Below are positions 35,170-45,279 of a DNA stretch of 64,000 nt, one piece after another (the first letter of the stretch is position 1; each line of letters starts with the position of its first letter). The DNA comes from Seiridium cupressi (lineage: Eukaryota > Ascomycota > Sordariomycetes > Amphisphaeriales > Sporocadaceae): the NCBI GenBank assembly GCA_036674765.1, contig JARVKI010000052.1:124001-188000 (forward strand), written 5' to 3'. Made by a program: the position numbers and the translations under genes. Below the pieces are notes generated by a model. It had not been told where the DNA came from. It was given only the letters and a program-made list of their open reading frames with translations, and ran no database searches.

Positions 35170-36107
35170 ATGAACGCTTCTCAGTCTCCTATTCACCTGT
35201 GTTCGCGGGTACATCTGACTATCGCATCTCGAATTCTTGCATTCCTTTTCTTCGTACTACTCATTTTCAATCTTTCTCAACTGAAGAATCCAGCACCTAC
35301 GCATTCAAAGGCGGTCGTGGTAGCAGCTAGTTCAGCAAGCTCAAAGGAGACCTCATGGCTCTCTCGGGTGCCACGAGACTGGTCCGTGTACCAATACATA
35401 ACCAACGAGACTATTTCTACGGCACTATCCACTCCACTAAACAAGGGAAATGAGGCTATGGTCTATCTTACCTATATCATCGACCATTACGACAAACTCC
35501 CGGATGTGGTCTTCTTCCGTCACGATCACTATGAGGCATGGCATCAATCATTCAACTCCATCTTCGAAGTCAGCCACCTGAGAACTGAAAATGTCGTAGA
35601 GATGGGCTACCTGTCACCGAGGTGCTTATCGGGCTGTGAGAACATTATGCCCGTATCTGATAACGCGGCAGAGATTGAAGCCATCGATCTTGTGCCTCGC
35701 GATGTGCAATTGAGTACGTTTCTTTCGCTCTTCTTGGACGACGGAGAACGCGTCCCAGACAAGATTGCAGCGCCGTGCTGCGGGCAGTTCGCTGCTAGTC
35801 GAGATGCCATACGCTCGAGAAGTCTAGATTGGTGGAGCAGCATGCGCCAGTGGCTTATCGACACGCCATTGACGAGCTATAATAGCGGAAGATTGCTGGA
35901 ATGGACTTGGCATATCTGGCTGGGGGAACAAGCCCAAGTGTAAGTCCTTCTGCCTAGCTCACCGCAATGTTCCTTACTGATCAATGTAGTTGTTCCGCCT
36001 CTCAAGAAATCTGCCTTTGTAGGGTTTTTGGCCGAGGTGAGAACTGTGGGCCCAGGCTGCGTTCGAAACATGAGAATAGTCTGTTCGGAAAAGTTGGACT
36101 CTGGTAG
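35170..36107 (+). CDS. DUF3431 membrane-anchored protein
   Basis: Two exons: 35170-35939 and 35990-36107; 888 nt, 295 aa. One N-terminal hydrophobic segment (ILAFLFFVLLIFNLSQL, residues 23-39) with a short basic N-terminus suggests a type II membrane protein of the secretory pathway. The DUF3431 core is recognisable: WLSRVPRDWSVY, PLNKGNEAMVYLTYIIDHYD and VVFFRHDHYEAWHQ. The family shares features with glycosyltransferase-like Golgi proteins, but its activity is not established. The second exon adds a cysteine-rich end (VCSASQEICLCRVFGRGENC) expected for the family, which supports the splice over the in-frame stop that directly follows the donor. Confidence 0.85.
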
Positions 36108-36344
36108 GGAATCATTGTCTACGCTCGCATTCCGGAATTGAGATTGTATGCTCCAAGCTTGCATATACTGCTATTTGTAACCCAACTCCCATATTCGAAT
36201 ACTCCGGGCAATGCTTTACGTGGCATTGGCGGCGAGTCCAAGATTAACTCAGGCGTGTATAATAATTGTTTTACATAGTGGATTGGTCATACAATGTCCT
36301 CAGGATTACTGATACACCCCCCTTTTCCCTTCATTTTAAATTCA

Positions 36345-37600
36345 TCATGACTTTAACTTCTCGAAGTCCTCAACATTCTTTGCGTCTGCAAAATGAGCCT
36401 TGCCATCCTGGCCGATACTGGCTACACTGACCCGCACAGTCGGCTCATCAACCTTGGTTGGAGCTTCCAGGCTCGGCTTGGTAGCTAGATCAACTGCTTC
36501 AGGGACAGCACCAGCCGGCGCATCTGCGATCTCGTTGACCTCTTCCTTGGTCAAAACATCGCTGATTCTGCTCCCTCTGCTCGACATCAGAATCGTCGTA
36601 GGGCCTCGGAACTGAAGAAATAGGCGATCGCCCCAGATCGTTCTCCGCGTGGTTGTCCGTAGGCTGTATAGAATGCGGCTGATGAACTTGTAGGTTTCTG
36701 TTGTGCGCATGGCCTGGAAAAACTTGATATTGCCAAACCATGCCGTAACGGACGGTATTTGGGACCTGATACCGGAGCTCTTGAATCTGAATGGCAGTGG
36801 GGGGTTTCGTGTTATCGTGTATGCCACCACATTGGATGGATGTACCACAAACTCCTCCCCCTCAGCCAGGGTCAGCTGGTGAATATGGCCCGGTGCTGAT
36901 ACCGCGGCTAAGCCTCGGCCTGTGAGCTCAGACGAACCCCAATGGGCAAGCGGTAGCCGATATTGTATCCGTGGTGTCACATTGAGGGTGTGGCCGGTCC
37001 ACGCCAGCAATGCCGAGCGCTGGCCCACAACCCAATCTGTAGTTCCGTCGAGGTGTAGCACGAAGAAAGTCGTCGTTGGCGATTTGGTCGATATTAGTGC
37101 CTGTATCGGGGTCGTCGACGAAACTCGTTGGTAAAGGAATGGAACGCCGGTAAGAGCACGACTCAAGGGCGAAAGCAGTGACAATGTGGATTGGGCCTGT
37201 GCAGAATTGTTAGCTGTGCCAAACGATTACAATTTCAAGCTTGGCTTACGTTTTGCGCCTTCCCAGAGACTGCCACCAATGTCCCCCTCCTTGTATACAG
37301 CTTCTGCGAAGCAGATAAAGAGACCGAGAGCAGAGAATAGGGCGTGCCTAGCACCTCAAACCGCGCATCTGCTTGTTCCATGTCAGATCTCAGTAGATAC
37401 TCTTCAGAATGATTGTGTTTACCTGCGACCTCCTTGGACGTGTTCAATGGCGTACCGAAGGCATCCCCACCAAGACGGGGTGACTCTGTCGTTGGCGAAG
37501 AGCTGATCTGTATGGTTCTACATTGGCGACAAATGCAGCTTCCCTGGCCGGTCAATTGGCTGATTCGACCTTTCCGGACCAATGTCCTGGCGCTATGCAT
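36345..37600 (-). CDS. AIM24: AIM24-like mitochondrial protein
   Basis: Two exons: 37600-37250 and 37196-36345; 1203 nt, 400 aa. The N-terminus ([18 protein letters not shown]) is basic and free of acidic residues, as a mitochondrial presequence. The AIM24/TIM24 beta-rich core starts at [19 protein letters not shown] and continues through [40 protein letters not shown] and [16 protein letters not shown]. Aim24 is an inner-membrane protein linked in yeast to respiratory-complex and MICOS organisation. The frame is intact and the intron (37249-37197) is canonical. No lesion seen. Confidence 0.9.
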
Positions 37601-38318
37601 CGCGGTGGTCGTAGATTGCTGGTTGCGAAAATGAAACTCGATCCAGCTTCATACCAGTGACAAAAAATCGCGATGCTTCTGACGTAGCAAGAAGCTGTAG
37701 CTCGGCTAGCGAGTTGTGGCTGTGTGCGGGCACCTCTAGCCACATAGAAAGCAGTCGCAGTCCATCACTATGTTGACCAGGGGGTAAAAAAACGTTCGGC
37801 AGGGGTCAAACAAGCTTCTGCTACAGCCGTGTTGCAGTTTACCAGGGGTAAAAAAAAGCTCGGCAGGGATCAAATGGGTTTTTCTTTCTTCTTTCTTTAA
37901 AAATTTGTTCTTTTTAAAGGATTCCTAAAAATTCTTAAACGTAAAGTCTACAAACATAAATATGCGCTGACCAGTGGTAAAAAAAAAATTCATGACCCCT
38001 GGTCAGCGCGATAGTTCTATATCTCAATCCTCCCAAGCTTCAAGTTATATCATTTACGATACTCAGCCCATTTCATTATAACAATGTCAAGCGCCGTTAT
38101 GGCCCGCGAACCATGCGATCCTTGATTCAATGAATATGCATAGTTCAGGTACGGAACGCGGATCCGATGCATTCTCCATGATTGAGCATCAACAAGGCTG
38201 TACCGCTAAGACGTTCCAGAAACGACTACAACAATATATATACTAACACACCAGGGATTGTATCCAACAGTAATGTGGCATTCTCGCTTGAATTTTCCAT
38301 TCCTCGTACTGTTTTCAT
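37601..38318. other. intergenic region with repeats and polypyrimidine tracts
   Basis: The 718 bp between AIM24 and the convergent end of the acyl-CoA dehydrogenase gene. It holds the repeat block described separately and a pyrimidine-rich tract near 37878-37900. Otherwise AT-rich without a gene. Confidence 0.5.
37774..38009. repeat. short direct and inverted repeats, possible MITE-like remnant
   Basis: Two diverged direct copies share the pattern CCAGGGG(G)TAAAAAAA...CGGCAGGG(G/A)TCAAA (37774-37809 and 37840-37874). A third CCAGTGGTAAAAAAA begins at 37971. It sits in an 11-bp perfect inverted repeat: GCGCTGACCAG at 37964-37974 and CTGGTCAGCGC at 37999-38009. The repeated CAGGGGT core next to A-tracts looks like terminal or subterminal repeats of a small DNA transposon, but no transposase and no clear target-site duplication are present. 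Confidence 0.45.
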
Positions 38319-39677
38319 TTATAATTTGCCACGCTCCTTACTCCCACTTAAGCCGGTGCTTTTGTAGCCGAATAAATATCCAGCAACTTTGCGCATCTGG
38401 ACCTCCTCGCTGCCTTCCGTAATACGATAGCGTCGAAAATGGCGCCAGATATGCTCGAACGGCTCGTGCCGACTATATCCATTACCACCATGGACTTGAA
38501 TTGCATTGTCTGCTGCTTGTGTAGCTAGGCGGTTCGCATAGTAGTTACACATACTGATTTTGTGTCCAAGCTGCTCCTCAATCGCCACCCACGGTGGCTT
38601 CGACGAATCTCCAGCGTACCGCCGCTGTATGTCGTCCATCTCGTTCGCAGTCCGCAGAATCAGCAGGCGCAACATCTCGGCTTGTGTCGATAGCTCGACC
38701 AGCGGCCACTGTATGGCTTGATTGGCTGACAAAGGCTTGCCGAACACGATTCGCTGACGTGCATATGCTACCGAGCGGTCTATGCAAAACTTTGCCGCGC
38801 CGCAAGAGCTGGCTGCTTGTCGGATGCGATTTTCATGAGTGAACGTCTGTGCTATGGCGAGACCGTTCTCCAATGGCCCAAGCACAGCCGACGCAGGCAC
38901 TTTGACGTCGCCTAGCAGAATCGTTGCATGGTCCGTCGGCATGTTTAGAGTGTACTCGTACGATTTGATGGTGATTCCGGAGGTCTCGCGGGGCACTATG
39001 AAAGCAGTGATGCCTCGCGGCGAACCGTCTTTCCCAGATGTGCGGGCAAATATGAGGAAGTGTGTCGCTGAATGCGCTCCCGTCTGCCACTTTTTGTTCC
39101 CAGTAATGCTATAGCCTGACACGCCATTGGCCAACTTACAAGGTGTGGCCCGCGTGTCCATATGCGTCGCATCACTGCCATGGTGAATTTCGGTCAAGCC
39201 AAAGGTCATCCTGAATTCCCCTGCCAACCGGGCGGGGATAAACTGAGCCTTTTGCTCGGCATTACCCCAGTGGTAAAGCATAAGAAAGTCAGGAAAGTTC
39301 CCCACAACGCTGTGCTCGTTTTGCAGATCGTTGGCTAGGCTTACGCCGCCTCCATATACGGGATGAGAGGCCATGTGATATCGCAATGCGCACATCCATA
39401 GGTTTGTGGAAGGATGCTCTTGGCCGCCGTATCGTTTTGGTATGGGGAAACGGTAGAAGCCTGCCTCGTCGGCCAGCTTCCGGGCTTGCGTAAGTAGGCT
39501 CTCCCATTCCGGAGTTGGGAGGCCACCGTTGTCCCATTCCGTCCGCGATGGCTCGCGACGATGGTCGAAGAAGCGGTTATTTTCATCCTTATGCTGGAGT
39601 GGCAGGATTGTCTTGTCTATGAACGCGTCAAGTCTGGAGATGTACTCCTGGAGATCAATTGGAAGCTCAAAGTTCAT
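38319..39677 (-). CDS. acyl-CoA dehydrogenase (ACAD10/11-like)
   Basis: Single exon, 452 aa from ATG 39677 (MNFELPID); an upstream in-frame extension of 22 codons looks non-conserved. FAD-dependent acyl-CoA dehydrogenase: helical N-terminal domain, FGLTEIHHGSDATHMDT and ITGNKKWQTGA in the beta domain, and a C-terminal helical domain with VHGGNGYSRHEPFEHIWR and RITEGSEEVQMRKV near the flavin. The long N-terminal segment and these motifs fit the ACAD10/ACAD11 group better than classical mitochondrial SCAD/MCAD. The C-terminus is GKL, similar to but not a canonical PTS1. Divergent from the kinase gene at 40048, which supplies the activity fused to this domain in animals. Predicted role: fatty-acid (perhaps hydroxy-acid) breakdown. 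Confidence 0.88.
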   Translation of the reverse strand: MNFELPIDLQEYISRLDAFIDKTILPLQHKDENNRFFDHRREPSRTEWDNGGLPTPEWESLLTQARKLADEAGFYRFPIPKRYGGQEHPSTNLWMCALRYHMASHPVYGGGVSLANDLQNEHSVVGNFPDFLMLYHWGNAEQKAQFIPARLAGEFRMTFGLTEIHHGSDATHMDTRATPCKLANGVSGYSITGNKKWQTGAHSATHFLIFARTSGKDGSPRGITAFIVPRETSGITIKSYEYTLNMPTDHATILLGDVKVPASAVLGPLENGLAIAQTFTHENRIRQAASSCGAAKFCIDRSVAYARQRIVFGKPLSANQAIQWPLVELSTQAEMLRLLILRTANEMDDIQRRYAGDSSKPPWVAIEEQLGHKISMCNYYANRLATQAADNAIQVHGGNGYSRHEPFEHIWRHFRRYRITEGSEEVQMRKVAGYLFGYKSTGLSGSKERGKL

Positions 39678-40047
39678 GGTTGTAGGCTTGCTCAAATCGC
39701 TTGATCTTTGCTCGCAATTTTTTGAATGAAGAAAGCATCTCAACCAATCGATATGCTGCAGCTGCGCATCTACCTACCGTATTATTCCCATCATATGTGG
39801 TTCTTGCGGAGAAATGCACACGCACCGAGGTATGATAACCGCAGGCTTTCCTATATCCCGGTCTTTTCCCCGCATTCCATGGGCCTCGTACATAACCCTA
39901 CAACTCTATTTGGAGGAAGGGGGGAGGCTGACAAGCCTCGGCTCACACGACCACTTTGGAAAAATTACTGAATTACGAGAGTTTCATATCAGATTCACTT
40001 CATGGATTCCTTTATTCGTCGTGTAGGCAATTGAGAGAACTGTCAGC
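39678..40047. promoter_or_regulatory. shared promoter with two CCTCGG/CCGAGG boxes
   Basis: This 370 bp region separates the ATGs of the divergent acyl-CoA dehydrogenase and kinase genes. It contains CCGAGG at 39825-39830 and CCTCGG at 39936-39941. CCTCGG is the core bound by the fatty-acid-responsive Zn2Cys6 factors FarA/FarB in Aspergillus. Roughly 0.2 copies would be expected by chance in this length on both strands, so two copies are suggestive. Fatty-acid induction of both genes is inferred, not shown. Confidence 0.5.
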
Positions 40048-41289
40048 ATGGCCGGGCGCGTTCGACAGCCTATTGATGTGGCGGCATTGGAGAAGTACAT
40101 CAACCACGCTGTTCCCGAGATCAAGACGCCGCTGGAGGTGAAGCAATTCGGCTTTGGGCAGTCAAACCCTACATATCAACTCACATCCACCACGACGGGC
40201 CACCGATATGTGTTACGCAAGAAGCCACCGGGGAAGCTGCTGTCGAAAACAGCTCACAAGGTTGAGCGCGAATACCGCATCATCGCGGCATTGGGGACAA
40301 CGGATGTTCCCGTGCCGAAGGCCTACTGTCTTTGTGAAGATGCATCGGTGATAGGGACCCCGTTTTATGTTATGGAATTCCTAGATGGAAGGATCTTCGA
40401 AGATCATGCGATGCCGGATGTTTCGCCAGAAGAGAGGACGGAACTCTGGCAGGATGCGGTACGAACACTGGCCAAGTTTCACATGGTCGATTTCAGGAAG
40501 GTTGGGCTGGAGAATTTTGGTCAGGCCCATGCCCATACCCATGGTGAAGAAGGACAAAAGCTAACCACCACGCGTTAGGAAAAAGTCACGGCTTCTATGA
40601 TCGTCAATTGGCAACGTGGAAGCAAATATGTAGCGCTCAAGCGAAAGCTCTCGATGTAAGTAAACCTCCTTCACAGCCAGCGGCCATGATATTTCCAACA
40701 CTTTCGTTAGATTGTGTATGCGCTTACATTCCCACAGGCGGATACGAAGGAACCCGTGGGACAGATTCCACACTTCGATGAGCTCCTTGACTGTTATTCC
40801 AATCATAAACTTCAGCCAAAAGACAGAGCAACACTCGTACACGGCGACTACAAAATTGACAACATGGTGTTTCACAAGACAGAGCCTCGTGTCATTGGTA
40901 TTCTTGACTGGGAAATGAGCACAATCGGCCATCCATTATCCGACGTCGTCAACCTGACATATCCTTATTTCACCACGGGATTGAGTCCATTGTCCAACCC
41001 TGCCTTTGTCCCTGAAGCGACGCCGGGTCTCCCTAGGCCCGAAACTATCTTAGCCTGGTATGCAGAGCAAGCTGGCTGGGATCCACGGCCAGAGATGGAC
41101 TGGGCCATCGCATTTGGTGTATTTCGGTCAGCAGCCATATTGCAAGGCATTGCCGCACGCGTAGCACAGCGACAAGCGACAAGTGAGCAGGCGAAATCAT
41201 ACGCCGATGCATTTAAGCCCTCTGGCGAGAAGGCTTGGGAACTAGTTGAAAGGCAAAGATTATCAAGGAAGGCACAAACAAAGTTATAA
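40048..41289 (+). CDS. aminoglycoside-phosphotransferase-like kinase (ACAD10/11 kinase domain-like)
   Basis: Three exons: 40048-40519, 40579-40655, 40738-41289; 1101 nt, 366 aa. The APH/choline-kinase fold is clear: glycine-rich loop [12 protein letters not shown], lysine in [11 protein letters not shown], catalytic loop [14 protein letters not shown] (Asp and Asn present) and metal-binding [13 protein letters not shown]. This is the kinase half found fused to the dehydrogenase in animal ACAD10/ACAD11, where phosphorylation of a hydroxyacyl substrate is thought to precede elimination. The C-terminus is TKL, again PTS1-like but non-canonical. Intron 1 uses an unusual GTCAGG donor but has a good CTAAC branch site and joins NFG to KSHGFYDRQ in frame. 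Confidence 0.88.
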
Positions 41290-41670
41290 AGTGCAGTCAG
41301 GTAGTGATTGATATAATGAGCTATGATATGGTCTTGGGCGGATATACATCCTCCAAGCAATGACGATAGAGACGTACCTACTTGCCAAAGCTTACATGTA
41401 CCATTCTTTGCTCGACACTTCTGGGTAGACTGACCCGCAATAGCTATTTTCCTGGTTGTGCAAGTAGATAAATAAGTTGCGCACTGGTAATATATTTTAC
41501 AGTATTATTTAACACTGTCGCTTTCTAGGTATAACAAAATGTTGTCGTTTGTGTGAACTTTAAAACGACCTAACTACAACGTAAGTTGTCTAGCAAATCT
41601 CAGCTCACTGAAAGGGCTGGGTGCAATTAAAATCGCAAACTTTGAAACCCGGCAATTCCAAGGTCAGCTA
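41290..41670. other. intergenic, nothing recognised
   Basis: 3' flank of the kinase gene; AT-rich, no feature recognised. Confidence 0.45.
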
Positions 41671-42132
41671 TCATACCAGCAAACCCTGCGTCCGAAGTGT
41701 AATGTATATAAAAGTTGTATCAGTGCTTCTTGAAGCTTCACCAGTACCGACTCCTGATACGGCGGTGGTTGTCTGCGCAGATGCTGATCGCGAAGTAATG
41801 ATAGAACCAGTCGTCTGAGGCGAATTACCATCTCCGAACGTTTCCACAGCAGTAAGGCCGCCGAAAAGAGTCGATGCCAGTGTTGATCTACTTGTCCTAG
41901 TCGTGGTCACCGTTTCGTCGGGCTCAGAGGTCCCAGCGTCAGACCCTAGCCCAGTTGTGCTTGCAGCACGCGAGACGATCCCAGTGTATGTTGCATTATA
42001 CCGTGTCTCTTCAGATAACACTAGCCGTAATTTATGATTGGTGAACTCTTCAGATAGTAAAGAAACCATACCAAACTCAGAGGAAATCAAACGATCGCGC
42101 CACTTCCTTTTGGGTTCCATCTCTCTACCCAT
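41671..42132 (-). CDS. hypothetical Ser/Thr-rich protein fragment
   Basis: An ATG-started frame of 153 codons. After about residue 50 it is very rich in serine and threonine (TVTTTRTSRSTL, TTGSIITSRSAS), as in mucin-like or cell-wall proteins. It has no signal peptide at this ATG and no GPI-attachment tail, so if real it is probably only part of a spliced gene whose first exon I could not place. I do not recognise a family. The call rests only on composition and an open frame. Confidence 0.22.
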   Translation of the reverse strand: MGREMEPKRKWRDRLISSEFGMVSLLSEEFTNHKLRLVLSEETRYNATYTGIVSRAASTTGLGSDAGTSEPDETVTTTRTSRSTLASTLFGGLTAVETFGDGNSPQTTGSIITSRSASAQTTTAVSGVGTGEASRSTDTTFIYITLRTQGLLV

Positions 42133-42520
42133 TTGTTCCTCATAGTGACGTATTTCTCAGGAAGGTATGGCATGTGCAACGAAAGTCACTGACCTAACAT
42201 ATCACGGTGACTTGGATCACTGAGAATGATTTTATGTCTTGAATTGAGCATTGCACAATAGCAGCTAAACATCCTATGCCGCCGGATCCCTAATTGAAAG
42301 TATAGGCATGAATTTAAAAGGCTCATACCTTGACATACGTGAAGAAATAGTCATTTTTCATACAGTATGGCGTTGATGTATGCAAGACCCGGCCATACTC
42401 TAATCAAATCGCAACGCAGCTGAATGACGCTCATCCTGCCATGGTCTATTGTTTATCCATTATTTGCATATCGCATTTTATCCTTCCTCATTCCTTCGTT
42501 GTTCATTCATCCCATCCAAG
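42133..42520. other. intergenic, nothing recognised
   Basis: Short stretch next to the gpi1 3' end; no feature found. Confidence 0.4.
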
Positions 42521-44807
42521 TCAATAACCACCTCTTCTGCCATTCATGCGTCGTCCGTTAGGCAAGTTCGGAACAGCCAAGAAGGGACTTCCATACTGAT
42601 AAACGCTGACGGGGCGCTTCTTGGCCGGCAAAGAGTTCAACGCCCCCCACATTTCCGTGATGCCAGAGCGTTGTGCAGGTAGCATGCTATATTGAAGCGA
42701 GTACAGCACTTTACGATGTATGGGTGGGACGAAACGGCCAGTAACCAGGCAGAAGAGCACACGCGGCGACAAGTAGTGTTTACGTATGCGGCTACCCATC
42801 TGGAAGTACTGGTGGAACATGTCGGTAAACGACAGAGGAATCGGCTTCAGGTAGATGACCGAGGTGGGGGGCTCCAACGGCGATGCTGGAATATTAGAAT
42901 CAAGCTTAAGTCTATCTTGGGTATCACGAAGTTCAAAACGAATGCCGCCTATATTATATCAGCTTCAAATCCCACTACAGTGGAGTAACGGACGAGACTA
43001 ACCTGGAAGACGCCGCGGATCCTTGACCCGGAGCATTAAGGCGAATAGGGGGAAATGGTTGAGGCAAGAAAGCATTGTATCAAAGACCGCCTTGAGGGAG
43101 ATAATGGCCATCCGTGCAACCGCAAAGTTCAGATAGAACACTACCACTGTCGGAAGCAGAAAGAACAAGAGCGTGAAGAGGATCGTGCCCACAAGTAGCT
43201 GGTCCAGATCGTAATCGCACGAGTCGACACGGTTTCGAAGTACATTGTATTTCTTTCCCCGGAACAGCTGGAAAAGTGAGAGCAGAATCGTGAGCTGCCA
43301 ATGATATATGCGAGCGGACGCGAGGTAGAAGGAATATATATGGAGTGTGAGAATTGAGACCAAGTCGGAGAACATGGCGATGGGCATACTAGCACCGGCA
43401 AAGCTAGAGAAGCCGATAAACCAAATGATGTGAGGCAACAAGGGCTGCAGAGTTTCGATGCAACTCGACCAGTACTCAATAACCCACAGGAATAGGTCGC
43501 CTAGAAACAGCGCAAGCTCCTTGTTGAGCTTCAGGCCGGCCGGCCATCCCATGAGCCACTCGATACTGCTGTACAGCGCCTCCACAGTATACTGCCTGAG
43601 AAGCGAACCGATCTGGTCAGCCACCCAGCCGGCGTTGTCGATGATGTATGACCCGATGGCAATGCCGATGATAACGTCGTTGGCCACCAGCCACAAGCTG
43701 TTGTAGAAGCGAATGTAGTCAGGGTGGCTAGTCGTGACACTCTCCCAGTCATTTTTGCGAAGACGCAGCTTGACATACTGCATGGGCCAGTAGCAGAACT
43801 GCTGTAGACGAATCTCGATTTGCTGAGCTGTAGCCGATATATCCTTCAACGCAGGCGAGCTCGGCCTCAGCCGCCATTCCAAGACCTGGAGCATTATCTC
43901 TGCAGCAGCCCGATGGCCAATCAACAGGAGTATGAACAATCGCCTGATGATGGGTAGAAGGTACAAAATGATCATGTCCCATACCCAGAGGACTACGTGG
44001 TCTCGCATCGTTGTCGCACGCTCGACCACTCGTTCCGACACACTGAGGGTCCTCTTAGGTCGCGCACCAATTAACGATACATTCTTTTGTAATAGCTGCT
44101 CCAACTCAAACGCCCAGTTGATTTGATTGACGATCTTTGACAGAGCCTTGTCCTTCATTGACGGTGCGTGCTTGACGACGGAATGCTGTCTGAGCTTCTC
44201 GACCAGCTTCCGCCTCTTGTCCTTGTGTTGGCGCTCCTGTTTCTCATCCTCCGCTTCAGATCCGTCAGATAGCGTTATCAGCGATGGATCCTCCTTGTCC
44301 GCCAGTGCCAGAGCGATCGGGTTGAGGGATATGTATTGCATCCGGTTCGGTAGCGGCCGCTCGAATAGAATGGTCTGCACACTGGAGGCCATATGGCAAG
44401 TCACTTTGGGTACCCGTAAAGAAGGACCTGTCCTTGCAAGTACCCAAGACGGCTCCAGCACAAAGGCGCCTTCTGGAGCTGCTTCTGCGTTTGTGACGCC
44501 AAGCACATGCATGGAATCATGACCACATAACCTTTCAATCCGGCCCAGATCGTGTGGCGCACTTCGTAACAGGATGGCGGTTTTCAGGGCATTTTCGACG
44601 TTCCGGGGCTGCAGAACCCTGCGGTCAGACGCGCATACAACAAAGGATACAAATGATGCATGGGAAGCTCACATCGACATGGTCTAGTACTGCGACAACA
44701 ACGACATCCAGCCCCGAGTTCCTCCAGCCGACGATCACGCCAGGGAGATCCGATTTCGCTATGTCGGTCGGCCAGAACACTCTCATCAAACCATCATGCT
44801 CTGGCAT
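42521..44807 (-). CDS. gpi1: Gpi1/PIG-Q, subunit of GPI N-acetylglucosaminyltransferase
   Basis: Three exons: 44807-44673, 44608-43003, 42948-42521; 2169 nt, 722 aa. Gpi1 belongs to the ER-membrane GPI-GnT complex, which makes GlcNAc-phosphatidylinositol, the first step of GPI-anchor synthesis. The N-terminus MRVFWPTDIAKSDLPGVIVG is characteristic. The centre has several membrane helices (DMIILYLLPIIRRLFILLLI, LLVGTILFTLLFFLLPTVVV) and the hallmark region around YNSLWLVANDVIIGIAIGSY. The C-terminal soluble part includes LFCLVTGRFVPP and ends in a basic tail. The frame is intact. A second small membrane-protein gene in the same direction ends only 92 bp upstream of this start. Confidence 0.93.
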
Positions 44808-44899
44808 GTCATATGGGCATCGGAGGACTCCGGTCAGAAGGAGCCTCTGCGCCTAAGTTGTTCGCGGGCAGATACTCCAGAACCGGGGGTTCGAGGATG

Positions 44900-45279
44900 C
44901 TACGGAAATGTGATCAGCGTGAAGGGTTCGAGAAAGAGTCGTCGGTGGCTCAATGATGATGTCTCAGGCCGCGGGGTGGGTTGGGGTGAGGATATGTGTC
45001 GTACCAGATCAGCTTCGATTCGAGCGAGGTGTTGTACAGGCAGGAAGACGACCAGGAACACCAAGGTTAAAGATCCGAATCCCTGGGCGGCACGGATCTA
45101 ATATCCCGGTCAGCAAAGTTCTCATGGTACAACATGCTCAGGAGGCAGTTGCAACGCACAATGACTCCCTTATCCCAAGCAAAGAGTGCGAGTTCGTAGA
45201 GGCGAGTGACGAGATCCCATCGAGCAGTACCGTAGCCAGCTACAAAGATAGCGAGGGTGACGACGGAGAATGGGTGCAT
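44900..45279 (-). CDS. small two-helix membrane protein upstream of gpi1
   Basis: Two exons: 45279-45160 and 45082-44900; 303 nt, 100 aa. Exon 1 encodes a hydrophobic helix (MHPFSVVTLAIFVAGYGTA) and a helical stretch to WDKGVI. The intron (45159-45083, donor GTGCGT, branch GCTGACC, acceptor CAG) joins in frame to a second hydrophobic helix (LTLVFLVVFLPVQHLA) followed by a charged segment and a polar tail. Without splicing the frame runs into non-conserved sequence. I do not recognise the family with certainty. Size, two helices and the position next to gpi1 recall the tiny GPI-GnT subunits Eri1/PIG-Y, but there is no clear sequence match. Confidence 0.6.

Noticed and set aside
35940..35943. 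Stop of the DUF3431 gene directly after exon 1
   Set aside because: The apparent stop overlaps a GTAAGT donor, and the spliced second exon supplies the cysteine-rich end expected for the family.
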